Positions 33,601 to 45,274 of a stretch of DNA of 64,000 bases are shown in pieces. Location of the stretch: the NCBI GenBank assembly GCA_029718625.1, contig CM056389.1, positions 23,841,381 to 23,905,380 of the forward strand. The letters are read 5' to 3'. The position numbers were made by a program, and so were the translations under genes. Under the pieces are notes generated by a model, which worked only from the letters and a program-made list of their open reading frames with translations, made no database searches and was not told the origin of the DNA. The DNA comes from Synaphobranchus kaupii (Eukaryota; Chordata; Actinopteri; Anguilliformes; Synaphobranchidae). The number at the start of each line of letters is the position of its first letter. Position 1 is the stretch's first letter.

Positions 33601-33920
33601 GGCCGTCGTATGCTGCATTCACATGGTATGAGAGAGATGGTAGGCCATTTCCGCGCTGGTGACGTCAAGTGGAATAAATCAGAGTACAAAAAAACAAGTA
33701 GTATTTACTTGAAAGCTGACGTGAACGGTATTTGCAAATTGGAAGCTCATAGTTACCACCTCTCCAATGAGTCGTGAACACAGCATCAGCACCTTCTGTA
33801 GTAGCTACAATGGCCATTTGGGAGGAAGCTCCACCTACGAAAGTGGACACTAAACAAAAGTTAACACTAAACAAAACCAGGCAAACTCTCAACTTAACCA
33901 TTGCCAAAAGAGAGAGAGAG
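33601..33920. other. Gap, unassigned
   Basis: Short frames without motifs and one GA run (33911-33922). Nothing recognised. Confidence 0.4.
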
Positions 33921-34404
33921 AGTGTATACACATGCTCTGTGTATGCGACCTATTTCTGCTGTCATCTGCAAAACATGTGTTAGAACAGAACAATACTCTT
34001 CTTGAACAGTACTTACTGTCAGGCCCTGGCAGTACCACAGTGAAACCCTAAAATGCACTAACATAATTTACATGTGTCCAAGAAGGGTAACATATATTGT
34101 ATTATGTATCTGTGAGGGAGGTGAAAAATAATGCCACAGCACATCCTGAATTAGGGCCAGTACTATCTACACAACAGAGGCCCCACTTTATAAACATTAT
34201 AAACCCTAAAATGCGACAACCTTACTCTGCAGAAAGACCTTTATTTCACAAACAATTGCCGACATAAAGACGTCTTTGGACAGCAACATGAAGACTTAGG
34301 AAAGTGAACCTGTGTAAGACGTTGGCAGGATCACTTAAATTGAAGATCTTTCTCGAAACATAATGCTATAAGATAAGTTTCAAAGTAAAGGATTCTACAC
34401 CTGT
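33921..34404 (+). repeat. OR unit D segment, left of the hAT insertion
   Basis: GCCCTGGCAGTACCACAGTG (34024) and CACAGCACATCCTGAATTAG (34136) recur at 37402-37940 within the same region, so parts of this unit margin are present twice about 3.4 kb apart. Noncoding. Confidence 0.6.
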
Positions 34405-35723
34405 TAGGGCTGCACAATATTGGAAAGAAATTACATTCTGATATCTTTTTTTTTTTTGCGATATATATTGTGATATGAACAAATACAGGAATACGATCAT
34501 TTCACCAGATACATGCTGCTTTTAACTTGAATAACTATATTTGGAAAGAATTAATCACTCGAGCAATGATAAGGGTGATTTTGGAGGAAGAAATGAGGCA
34601 GTTGTTTAATACTCTGGTTGACTCACCACGACACCATCGTATTCAGATAATATGCCTACTCATCTATCAATCCAGGCTAAAGTCCATGATCCAACATGAT
34701 ATTAATAATGCATGTTGCTTGCCCTAAAATAAGGGTGCTCATCTGTGAATGGGTTGAAGAAAGGTGGTGTCTAGAAGGGATCCAGGAGATTGCAGGAGGC
34801 TGTATATCACTGTTCTCCAGTTTAAAAACATAACATTAAAGCTGCAGTATATCACATTAGGGAATTAACACAAAATAGGTAATTGACAAAATAGGTAAGT
34901 CAACATTTTATTCTACAATTACAAACCCCTTTTAAATAACCAAAATTATAAAAAAATAAGAAATAAAAGAGCAACTATAGACTTACACCAGTCCCCTGAG
35001 TGGTTTACAAATAAATAAAACTTCAAATAAATAGAACTTGTAATAAATAACAAAGAAAAACAGGACCATTTTCTTTCACAATCTACTTTACATTTTTTAA
35101 AATCATCTTTTCCTTGCAACAGTGACAAAGTTACACTGAGTGTTGGCAATCCTGGCTAAACAAATAAAGATAAAATGAAACTATTCAATCTGTTTAAAAC
35201 TAGTTTCTTTCTCAACAGAGAACCTAAAAGATAAAGAATCACGTTTAAAATCGCGTCTCTCAATAAAGTTACTAAGAATAAGTTGCCTATACATTCTACA
35301 AATTACAGCTGATGTTGCTTTTCTTTTTGCGACAAATTCTTTGTTTTCTGTACTTGTGTCCTGTTCCTCACTCATTTTCAGGTTTTAGGCTACAAAATTT
35401 CACAGACGACTGAGGCAACACTTAACTTTCGTTATTTGATAAACAGATCAAGAACGATTGGTTCGCTGTGCACACAGAGCATGCGTGACCGTAGCATAAG
35501 CGCCTGTGTCTCCACAAAACCTTAAATCAGACTAAATTGTTATATCAGATGGACTTTCTTCTAGATGAGTCATGGAAATTGCATACCTTGCGAGTTTTCG
35601 TTTTGTATCAAGCAGCAAAAAAGTTTTAGCATGACATGATTGATTTAATTTAACGCTAAAAGAAAATATTGCGTCCTTCATGAGGTCACTATTGCTCATG
35701 CGCACTGAAACGATATCTCGTGA
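34405..35723 (-). mobile_element. hAT element with perfect 8-bp duplication and empty site
   Basis: ACACCTGT flanks both sides (34397-34404, 35724-35731). The related sequence at 42181-42192 (GATTCTACGCCTGTGTCC) is the unoccupied site. The left end TAGGGCTGCACAATATTGG is the form of a common fish hAT terminus. The right end is only weakly its inverse, so the end may have mutated. The minus strand carries a BED-type transposase start (35181-35375), which supports hAT. Confidence 0.8.
35181..35375 (-). pseudogene. hAT transposase N-terminal fragment (BED-like start)
   Basis: A 64-codon minus-strand frame starts MSEEQDTSTENKEFVAKRKA. The words EFVAKRKATSAV resemble the opening of hAT and ZBED proteins (LVPKRGATSVVW), just before the BED zinc finger. 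The expected W-x-x-F and C-x2-C of the finger are not in frame: ICRMYRQL follows. The catalytic RNase H-like domain and hAT dimerisation region are absent from the 1.3-kb element. It is a truncated, inactive gene start. Confidence 0.45.
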
Positions 35724-35731
35724 ACACCTGT

Positions 35732-36256
35732 GTCCATATTCTCATTCTGATCTGTATAATATACTTTACAAAAGATATTTATTTAATATTTAATTATTTC
35801 AACTGATTGCACATTATCTTTGCAGTGTAATTATTTTTTTCCCTGTTAGAATGGGCAGTAAATCAAAACAAAAAGTGATTTCAGAAGTCTAAATAATCAC
35901 TGTATTGTTGGGGAATTTTTTTTTAAATGATTCATGAAAAATGTTGATGGGACCCAGGCCAGTATGTGCTTTAAATTAAAATAATATTTAGACAAAGGAA
36001 TCTGGGATGGAGGCTGCACCTGTAGGCCTGTTTCCCTAGGCTGCATGTAACACTGCAGTAATCTGTCAAAAGCAGCAGCATCTGCCACCCGTCTTTCAGC
36101 GCATTACATCATCACTAGATCTGGGGCGGTCCTCTCCTGCCTCCAAAATGAGTGACAGCACAAAGAGGGGAGGGCAGCATAAAGCCTGAAAGCCCACGAG
36201 GAAGAGAGGACTGCCAACCTTAAACCTGAGACAGGTATGACCTCGCCTTCACAACA
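35732..36256 (+). other. OR unit D upstream block with leader exon
   Basis: It contains the conserved block GGGGCGGTCCTCTCCTGCCT and CCTTAAACCTGAGACAG|GTATGACC, with the exon end at 36234. 35810-35900 also matches 42285-42410. At about 36256 the intron sequence stops and the post-OR sequence begins, so the receptor has been deleted from this unit. Confidence 0.6.
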
Positions 36257-38025
36257 ATGTGAATCATTTATTGGCCACATGAATTATCGTGTTCTTATAT
36301 TTTAAACAGACTCTAATTTTGAAGCTATAAATACATGTAGAAATTAGTGACCGATAATCAAACAAGCCAAACGCTGAATCTCAGAACATTACTTTTTTCT
36401 ACGTCAGAAAAACTCACCCAACTAGCCCTACTTTTAGATGTACCCAATATACTGTTATAGAGGGAGAAGTGTCTGTCCTGTTTTTATCATTGGGAAGTGT
36501 GACTTGTTTTCATTTAATGCACAACCAGTGATAATAAAAAAGAGAACCTATGTATTGTTTATTAAAAGTGTTTGAAAATGGGTTCATAGCCTGCTTGGTT
36601 TTCCAGTGAATCTGTAACACTGTTTGCATTTCTTGGGCTCTACTGTGTGTATATCATTTGATAAAATACAACCAATCACAAATACCTCTGATGATGTATG
36701 GAATAATGTTAGTATTCACTATCACTCTATTAAAACAATTTTTTCTGCCATTTCTTTATGAAACCTATAATCAAACAAATGCACAATGAGTTTCAGAATA
36801 AGCCGTTTTGCCTCCTCAAGAAGCAACAGTATCACTAATAATCATCATTACTGAATGGCCCTATCTAGAAAATGGTCAATATAAATAAATAAAACCAGGC
36901 TGTTTTTATTTAACAACTGTCACCCTAACCATTACCAGACCCCCATATGCCTTATTGATTTCGGCCTGTACAAATAAAACAAATGAACATTGGTAATAAA
37001 TAATGATTAATAATGAGAGATCCTAATGTCACGTCCGTATGCTGCCTCGAGGGCGCGCTACTGCTTCTTTGGTATACTAACTCATTTACTTCTGCTCACC
37101 TGAGTCTTGAGATGAAATTGGAGACACCTGTGGTGGATTTCCCGGGAGCATACTGTATGTACTTGCGGCGTTCTCTAGGCCTTGTCTCTTTGGCTCACCA
37201 GACCAGAGTAGCATAGAAAGCCTGTCGAATGTTCTGCCTTTTGCACTGTTGTGTTCCGGGTGAGTTAAATAGATTTAAAAAGAAACTAAATATCAGGTGA
37301 ATTACCTTCCTCGTGTGCTTCCTCTGGTTTTGTTTTATTACTGATGAGATGTCTAAAGTTTTAATAAAATCTGCTTGGCTTTTTTTGACTGTGTACTGTC
37401 AGAACTGGGCCCTGGCAGTACCACAGTGAAACAGTAAAATGCACTAAACATAATTTACATGCGTCCAAGAAGATTAATATATATATAGTATATAATATAT
37501 AATATCCTATTATAGCTGATTTAACACAACATTTTGCTGTGTAGACACAAATAATGTCATTTACAAAAAAGAGAGTGCATATCTGCTCCGCGCTTGTGAC
37601 CTATGCGTTAGAACAGAGCCAGATAAAGACTCTTCTTGTACTGTAATGTCAGATATGAGCCCTGCTCCTCAGCTGCTGCTCAACCTGTTCCAGGTTGACT
37701 AGATTTCTGCTGTCACCTGTAGAACAGGTTTTACGCCATGAAATGTAAACTCAGTATCTGAGGGAGGTGAAAAATAAAGCCACAGCACATCCTGAATTAG
37801 GTCCAGTACTATCTACACAACAGGCCCCACCTTAAAAATTTTATAAACCCTAAAATTGGAACACTTGACCCTGCAGAAAAACCTTTATTTCACAAACAAT
37901 TGCCAACGTAAAGACGTCTTTGGACAGCGACATAAGGTGTTGTGTGGGGTCATTTGTGGGGTAGCTGTTGAAAATGTAAGAGAATATACAACGTTTTATT
38001 TTTTATCTTGGATTTTTTTGTGGGT
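36257..38025 (+). repeat. OR unit D downstream region
   Basis: AATGTGAATCATTTATTGGC at 36257 corresponds to 14492 in unit B, about 245 bases after that OR's stop. Homology continues to about 37190. The remainder (37388-37940) repeats 34010-34300. No conserved frame. The foldback element at 38032 interrupts its end; related sequence resumes after 41977. Confidence 0.65.
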
Positions 38026-38069
38026 GATTCTTATGAGGGGCCGTTTAGGCCATAATTCATGTTGGACCT

Positions 38070-38530
38070 CTCACATACATATATTCTCTCTCTCACATAC
38101 ATATATTCTCTCTCTCACATACATATATTCTCACTCTCACATACATATACTCTCTCTCGCATACATATATTCTCTCTCTCACATACATATATTCTCACTC
38201 TCACATACATATATTCTCACTCACATACATATATTCTCACTCTCACATACATATATTCTCACTCTCACATACATATATTTTCACTCTCACATACATATAT
38301 TTTCACTCTCACATACATATATTCTCACTCTCACATACATATATTCTCACTCTCACATACATATATTCTCACTCTCACATACATATATTCTCACTCTCAC
38401 ATACATACATTCTCACTCTCATATACATATATTCTCACTCTCACATACATATATTCTCACTCTCACATACATACATTCTCACTCTCATATACATATATTC
38501 TCACTCTCACATACATATATTCTCATAAGA
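38070..38530 (+). repeat. Minisatellite array, left arm
   Basis: About 28 units of CTCACATACATATATT with variants (CTCTCACATACATATATT, CTCACTCACATACATAT). The 16-18-bp unit leaves long frames open (HIHIFSLS-type peptide), which are not genes. Confidence 0.9.
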
Positions 38531-38966
38531 GAATGTATGTATGTAAGAGTGATAATATATGTATGTGAGAGTAGAATGTATGTATGTGAGAGAAAGTATA
38601 TATATATATGGAAGGCACTTACATGAAACGGAAGTCACTTACATGAAACGGAAGGCACTTACATGAAACGGAAGGAAGTTAGTTTATGGAATTGTGATTG
38701 GCTCAGAAGCTGACTGGTACCATAGATATACAAACATAGATACCTCAGTTGCCCTATTCAAATCTTCACGGCCGCCAAATTAGGGCGGTCAAGATCTGTG
38801 TAAAAACAAACGGTACTGTATACAGGCACGACTTCACACCAGCGTTGCGTTGTGGGTATTATCGGCCTTTTTGCAGACACGCAAACTATAAACATTAACG
38901 GTAACGTTAGCTGTTATGTTAAGGTGACACCTTATGTTACGTTAAGTTAAGGTGTAACCACCTTAA

Positions 38967-39380
38967 TTGTGTTGGACTCATGCACCTGATGCAAATGACC
39001 CCTGGTTTTGTCACACATGCAAACAAGAGTGGAACAGAACTGTAACCAACGGTGAAGCCTTAAAGACTGACCACATAATTATGTTCTATGTTGTGCCTAT
39101 TGAAGCACTTAATTGTTCAAGTTTTTGGGCGTTTTCAGCACTTGGTTCTATTTTTACTTATTATGTACCTTGTGCTTTCAACTTATCCCACAGGGATTTA
39201 TGTGTGCAATCGTTTTTCTTAAATTACTTGAATCGAATATATTACTGGAATGTAACACTGCCACTTGTGGTACTGCCTACTACCTGTTGCACTGTGAACT
39301 TCATTGTAGGCTACTACTACCCCAAACAAATTATATTATCCATTTTGTACATTTCATGCAAGTCATTTCTTTTTTGCTAA
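38967..39380 (+). pseudogene. Transposon-internal ORF with PHD-like cysteine end
   Basis: A 137-codon frame opens MCWTHAPDANDPWFCHTCKQ. The words DPWFCHTC resemble the last zinc-binding pair of a PHD finger (W-F/Y-C-x2-C). The earlier half of such a finger is not in the sequence just upstream, so this could be a 3' terminal exon with the acceptor before GTGTTGGACTC. After CKQEWN the translation looks like chance hydrophobic sequence. AATAAA follows at 39381. Function unknown; it may be the tail of the element's own protein. Confidence 0.25.
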
Positions 39381-40239
39381 ATAAAGACATTCAGAATTGT
39401 ATTCATTGTACATCGTTTATTGCATTTCACACAACATATTACACTCTAGGTACACTTGCGGTTTTCCATTAGAATCCACTATGCTCATTGTCATATTATG
39501 TAGGCTATATGCCGTGAGCACAACGGATGTGGAAATGTTTTAATATTTTTTTACGTCTTACAGCCTATACCCATGCCATAGGACGTCTCTTTGTTAGCTC
39601 GGCGATCAGACTTCCACCCACTTTGCTTCCAAGCTGGAAAGCTGTAAAATCGCTCTCCATTTGCGATTAAAACTGCATCCAAGATTTGCAGCTATAATAC
39701 GGTTATAATAATCAGAGCTACCAAGATAATAAAGAACCAACCTCTACTGCTTTCTAGCAGCTTTAAACAATAAAATCACCATTAGCTCTGACAACATTTT
39801 GACAACGTATGCATAATTGTTAAAGGGCGTTTTACAAATACTAGCTGTTCTGAGAAATTTGGAATTCAGATTAACATTTATCACGTTTATAAAAAGCCAA
39901 ATTTCACGAAAATTAGTTGAGAATTAAGCGAGTTACAGTCGATTTTATCGGAGGAAATCTTAATCTGTCAATACGCTACGATACCGTTTATTTACGTGGA
40001 TCCTGACCGCCCGACGGTGGCCAGGCTATTTGTAGACAATGAACTCATTCCAGAATGTGGATACTTTCACACAAAAAAAGCCATGCATGATTGTTTCTTT
40101 TTACAGAACGTAGCCTACATAGCTACATTTTCAATATTAGTAGCCTATCGCTGCAACGTTACACAGCGGCTGGTGCGGCATAGATCTACGTTTTTATATC
40201 CATGGCTGGTAGGCTGTTGTCATAGTAGCTACTTTGTCC

Positions 40240-41112
40240 GTGCACCATGGAGGGGGAAGACCAGTAACGTTATTAGCCTCCAACCGGCAATCGGAGTAAT
40301 GCATAAATATTACCGTCACCTGAAACAGTCGGTGCTTCTTGAGAGGCCAGCATCAGCCCTGTAGCCTAGCCTACTCAGCGCCTTCTCACAACACAGCTGA
40401 CAGCGAGATGAGAGCACTATTTACACCGTAATGTTCACTCCTGAGTGTAGGCTAATGTCCACAGACACACATTGACTCTCGGCAGAGGAAAACGTAACAA
40501 ATAACGTTAGCTTATTACTAAGCTCATTCACTACGCAAACAGACCAGTGAACCGTTATAATGTGGCAATCATGTACTAGCTAATGCTAAAAAATAATCAC
40601 ATCACTTGCTAACGTTAGCTTGTTTAATGCAAGTCTAAGTAGCCAAGGCCGTTGCTATACGAAGCATTGCTTTTGTTGGTTAGTTAGCTAACGTGAGCAA
40701 GTGGTGTGATTATCTTTTAGCATTACTACATGGTTACGAAATGATAACGGTTCATTTGTCTGTTTGCACAGTGATTAAACTTAGTAGCAAGCTAACGTTA
40801 GTTGTTACCTTTTCCTCGACCGAGAGTCCCAGTTGCCAAAGTGTTGTGGAGTGTTATATCGTGCAGGACGGCAGACTGTCTCCGAGCAAGTCCAAGCTGA
40901 CCTGAGGATTCTTAAGGTAGCTACACTGGAGTTAATGTTACTGGGACTAAATCGCGCTCTCATCTCGCTGTGAGAAGGCGCAGAATGATACAGCGCTGGC
41001 CTGGCCTCAAGAGATGAGGACAACTGCCTGTTTTAGACGGCGATAATATATTATGCATTACTCCGATTTCCTGTTGTAATACATGTATCTGGTCTTCCCC
41101 CTCCACGATGCG
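40240..41112. repeat. Inner inverted repeat of the foldback element
   Basis: Arms of about 160-175 bp: GGAGGGGGAAGACCAG (40250) to CAGCGAGATGAGAGC (40415) and the inverse 40955-41112 (CGCTCTCATCTCGCTGTG to CTGGTCTTCCCCCTCC). The arms are diverged, unlike the outer arms. The spacer (40420-40950) is rich in AACGTTAGC words and has no gene. Confidence 0.7.
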
Positions 41113-41389
41113 TGGGAACTGGACAAGAGCCTGTATGGCATATTATAGTAACAGTGCAGACGTAACTTGAATGGGCGAATAAGGAATCCAGTAGTTGTTT
41201 ATATCTATGGTACCAGCCAGCTTCTGAGCCAATCACGATTCCATAAACTAACTTCCTTCCGTTTCATGTAAGTGCCTTCCATTTCATGTAAGTGACTTCC
41301 GTTTCATGTAAGTGCCTTCCATATATATATATATATATACTTTCTCTCACATACATACATTCTACTCTCACATACATATATTATCACTC

Positions 41390-41935
41390 TTACATACATA
41401 CATTCTCTTATGAGAATATATGTATGTGAGAGTGAGAATATATGTATATGAGAGTGAGAATGTATGTATGTGAGAGTGAGAATATATGTATATGAGAGTG
41501 AGAATGTATGTATGTATGTGAGAGTGAGAATATATGTATGTGAGAGTGAGAATATATGTATATGAGAGTGAGAATGTATGTATGTGAGAGTGAGAATATA
41601 TGTATGTGAGAGTGAGAATATATGTATGTGAGAGTGAGAATGTATGTATGTGAGTGAGAATATATGTATGTGAGAGTGAGAATATATGTATGTGAGAGTG
41701 AGAATATATGTATGTGAGAGTGAGAATATATGTATGTGAGAGTGAGAATATATGTATGTGAGTGAGAATATATGTATGTGAGTGAGAATATATGTATGTG
41801 AGAGTGAGAATATATGTATGTGAGAGAGAGAATATATGTATGCGAGAGAGAGTATATGTATGTGAGAGTGAGAATACATGTATGTGAGAGTGAGAATATA
41901 TGTATGTGAGAGAGAGAATATATGTATGTGAGAGG
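41390..41935 (-). repeat. Minisatellite array, right arm
   Basis: Inverse of the left array (GAGAATATATGTATGTGAGA units). The unit order differs from the left arm (extra CATACATACATACA unit near 41510, different numbers of short units), so the arrays have evolved separately since the arms were made. Confidence 0.9.
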
Positions 41936-41976
41936 TCCAACATGAATTATGGCCTAAACGGCCCCTCATAGATTCT

Positions 41977-42440
41977 AGTGGAACTTATATAATAGGCAGG
42001 TGTATTTAAAATATTCTTGGATGCATACATTGACACACAAAAGGTGACACAGAAAGTGTCTAAATTTATTCATTACAATACTTTTGTGTGTCAAAAACTG
42101 TCAACAAAATATGAGGGTTAAATGAAAAATATTTTTCAAAACATTGCTACGAAATAAGTTTCAGAGTAAATGTAATGATTCTACGCCTGTGTCCGTATTC
42201 TGTTTCTAATCTGTAGAAAATACTTTACAAAAGATATTTACTTCACTTTTTTGTAGTTCAGGTGATTTCAGGTAGTTCAGGTGATTGCACATTATCTTTG
42301 CAGTGTAATCATGTTTTTTCACCCTATTATAATGGGCAGTAAAGCAAAACAAAAAGTGATTTCAGAAGACACCTGAAATAATCACTGTACTGTGTTTTTG
42401 AAGGAATTTTCCTTTGCATAGCTAACTTGCAATTATCAGA
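41977..42440 (+). repeat. OR unit D-related margin, right of the foldback
   Basis: It shares CTTTACAAAAGATATTTA (42223) and AAACAAAAAGTGATTTCAGA (42347) with 35762 and 35868, plus AGGCAGGTGTATTTAAAATA (41995) with unit B at 13089. It carries the empty target ACGCCTGT of the hAT at 34405. Confidence 0.6.
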
Positions 42441-43157
42441 GAGCTGTCATGAAAAGAAAAATATGTAAAAGTAGGCTATGATTATATATATCATACCATA
42501 CACATATTAGATGGATTCATTGATAGACAGTGTCTGGATCATATTTGCTTTCACGAATAGACAATTTTTTTCTCCAAAATTATTAAGTTGAAGACGTTGC
42601 ATATAGGCTATTGTGTTCCATCACCGTAGGCTACATGACTTTATTAGATAAATCATTAAAAAAAGATTAGATTTTTAAATCTTTTCTTTCAGTAAATCCA
42701 ACAATTTATTTGTTTACCTAATAATATTGCATGCACTGTCCAGCGATTATTTATTTTGATTGTGTGACGGGTATATCCCAGTCATCAATAGAAGCTATGA
42801 TCATTTTATCAATGCGATGTAGTAATACGTTCACTGCATGCCTATACCCCGTCATGCAAGAGCGACTACGATGCGCAAAGGCTGGATTTTCCAAAAGGAA
42901 AATGCGATTATTAAAGGCACTTTGAAAATGCATAACCCCACAAACATTTTTTTAGTAGATACCTGGCAACCCGGGGGGCAGGTACAAGAAACAGGTAATT
43001 AGAATATCATGCCCTGTACCACCCACATTTTGAGATAAGCACCTGGGCAGCATAAGTTAGAATACGGCGTAAGTCAGCTCACGTTAAATCCACGCAGGAG
43101 AGGCATTTAAGTGCATGACGTAAAGGCGAAGTTTGGTATTTAGCATGATAAGCCCTG
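42441..43157. other. Gap, one unexplained frame
   Basis: A 64-codon frame (42731-42925) ends in a basic stretch (AGFSKRKMRLLKAL). It has no known motif and no repeat copy in the window. Nothing else seen. Confidence 0.3.
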
Positions 43158-43984
43158 TTATAAGGTTATTTACGATCATATAGAACGGTCCATATCAACA
43201 TTTTGACAAACTGTGCAGTCTTGAGATATACTGCTTTTTGCTCATGTCACAGCTAATTTACACAAGGCTGGGCATATAGAAAATCCTTCAAAAAACACCA
43301 TAAACTCTCGTTTTCAAAGATGGTCACTGGTGTCTTCTTGTAATTTACGTTTACATTTAAAACATATTTTAAGTAACCCTTTAATGATTTAGATAACTAT
43401 TTTCAGTCGCCGTACAGCCATACGTTTTTAAACTTCCGCTTGAAATTTTCGGAGGTCTTTGCTGAGTTTGAAGGCTACCGTAGAAGAAGAAGAGCTGCTT
43501 TTGGGTCACCAGGTCAGGGTTTGCTTTGCAGCTAGTACTCTTCAAAAGGATCCATTTGGCTAAATTAGTGTACGTTTATGCGACTGATTTCTTCACTGCG
43601 AGCGCACAAGACAGCAACAGAAAACTACAAACTTTCCAAAACAATTCAGAAGTATTTCTGGTTTCCGGCTGCGGATGTGTCTATCTAAACCTCCTTTGGT
43701 GTCTATACAAGTCAATGGATTTAAATAAATGATAAATAAAACCAGATGCGAAACATACTTTGTGACGAATTTTGTGTCAGAACATCAACGGACACCAGTG
43801 ACCACTCAGTTTCCCGTCTTTGAAAACGAGAGTTTATGGTGTTTTTTGAAGGATTTTCTATATGCCCATCCAGATACATTGTGTAAGTTAGCTGTGACAT
43901 GAGCAAAAAGTAATATATCTCAAGACTGCAGTTTGTCAAAATGTTGATAAGGACCGATGTATATGATCGTAAGTAACCTTATAT
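43158..43984. mobile_element. Foldback element, about 170-bp arms
   Basis: TTATAAGGTTATTTACGATC at the left and GATCGTAAGTAACCTTATA at the right are inverse. The arms continue through AACATTTTGACAAACTG, GCTCATGTCACAGCTAA and AAAACACCATAAACTCTCG to about 43335 and 43775. The 440-bp spacer has only small frames. No transposase. Confidence 0.75.
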
Positions 43985-44032
43985 CTCCTTTAAGTTAGCC
44001 ATCTCTGATTATGTTAATGTTTTAACTAATCA

Positions 44033-44090
44033 ACTTTATTGTTTTTTGTAAAGACACGCTCATTCTAAATTTGATGCCTGCAACTGCATG
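44033..44090. repeat. Fragment of the mariner-type repeat seen at 8309-8640
   Basis: TTATTGTTTTTTGTAAAGAC and AAATTTGATGCCTGCAAC align with 8449-8497. It is a short internal piece without ends. Confidence 0.55.
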
Positions 44091-44276
44091 AGGACACTAA
44101 TTGTTGTAGTTTTGAAAGCAGATTTTCCCCATTCTTGCTTCATATAAGACTTCAGCTGTTCAACAGACCGGGATCTCCGTTGTCGTGTTTTGCATAATAC
44201 GCCACATCACTTAAAGGGCTTGCCAACTGTTATTAAAACGTGGTTTTCTTTATTTGACACTACTACTCGTTATTAA

Positions 44277-44390
44277 AATAATCATCCACCAAGATTTCAG
44301 CCTTTAAAATCATCTACAGCTGAAAAAAATGGAAATAATCATCCACCAAGATTTCAGCCTTTAAAATCATCTACAGCTGAAAAAAATGAA
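44277..44390 (+). repeat. 57-bp exact tandem duplication
   Basis: AATAATCATCCACCAAGATT onward is present twice head to tail (44277-44333, 44334-44390), identical over the unit by eye. Noncoding. The identity suggests a recent slip or local duplication. Confidence 0.9.
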
Positions 44391-45270
44391 GAGTGAATAG
44401 TGAAATCAACTTAATGGGATTGCCCTGAGACACAACCATAAAATCCCTGTATAAGTAAAAACATACAAACAACGAAAGATATATTTTGTAATGTATATAA
44501 CCACGTCAACTGATTCGATCATCACTACCCAGCATCAGGCGTCAACATACATTTTTGACATTTCAGTGTGGTAACACTAACGTTACTGAGACCACAAAGT
44601 AGTTATTTATTAAGCTACATATGTATTTGCTACAAATAACAATTTTGAGAAGTGTAAAACAGGTCTCATTTACGTGCTAGTTTTCGCGCATCTATGGGGT
44701 GTCCATAGTTGTTAGAATTAAGCTAATCAGTAGCTTACCTTGAACAGCAAAACTGTATTTCTTTGTTTGATTCCTGAGAGGATTAGTTGGTATTGTGTTG
44801 CATGCCAGTTATCATCAGTAAACATGTAAAATTTACCATTAGCCTCTGGATTTGTCTTGGTTGGCTAGCTACTGTATCCATATCTCCAGCTACATTCCTG
44901 CCCAGCTGCCGGTTCAATGAAAATGGGTTTGAACATGAATGTTACAGGCTATGGCTACAGCGAGGGCCGACCTCACGCAAGGCTTACTGAAAGTTTTGCA
45001 GGAAAGATATTTACATATACACGATGGGGGAATCCTCACTGATAAGCCATGCTAAAGGTAATCGGAGCAAACGTGCTTTTCGTCAAAACTGTCCAACGTT
45101 ACCGTTTCAGCTCAGCGGCAGTCAAGAAAAAAAAAAAAGAGACTATAATTTTAGACTATAAAAGACACACAAGAATAATAGCTGGGAATGGATACATGCG
45201 TTGCTAATGATACAGTGATGCAGTTGTGATTCATAATTCACAAATGTATTCATTTAAAACATGAAAATTA
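44391..45270. other. Gap with no recognised gene
   Basis: AT-rich. A 67-codon frame at 44787-44990 has no motif. An A run lies at 45128-45139. Confidence 0.4.
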
Positions 45271-45274
45271 TAGT

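Larger units (their letters stand above)
38032..41970. mobile_element. 3.9-kb long-arm foldback element, 6-bp duplication
   Basis: Termini are perfect inverses starting TATGAGGGGCCGTTTAGGCC. GATTCT flanks both sides (38026-38031, 41971-41976). Each arm is about 0.7 kb: a 48-bp unique end, an array of 16-18-bp units CTCACATACATATATT, a TATATA tract, GAAACGGAA repeats and TGATTGGCTCAGAAGCTGAC. The interior (38.74-41.21 kb) is unique and holds a small frame with a PHD-like CxxC end plus a second, inner foldback. Superfamilies I recall with 6-bp duplications are Maverick/Polinton, Dada and IS3EU; the TAT..ATA ends would suit IS3EU, but no transposase confirms this. Confidence 0.8.

Noticed and set aside
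38070..38530. CRISPR-like regular repeats
   Set aside because: Units are 16-18 bp, contiguous and without unique spacers, in eukaryotic transposon arms; this is a minisatellite.
38059..38626. Long open frames with HIHIFSLSHTY repeats (also 41304-41969 minus)
   Set aside because: They are translations of the CTCACATACATATATT minisatellite, open in several frames and on both arms; no start context or non-repeat domain.
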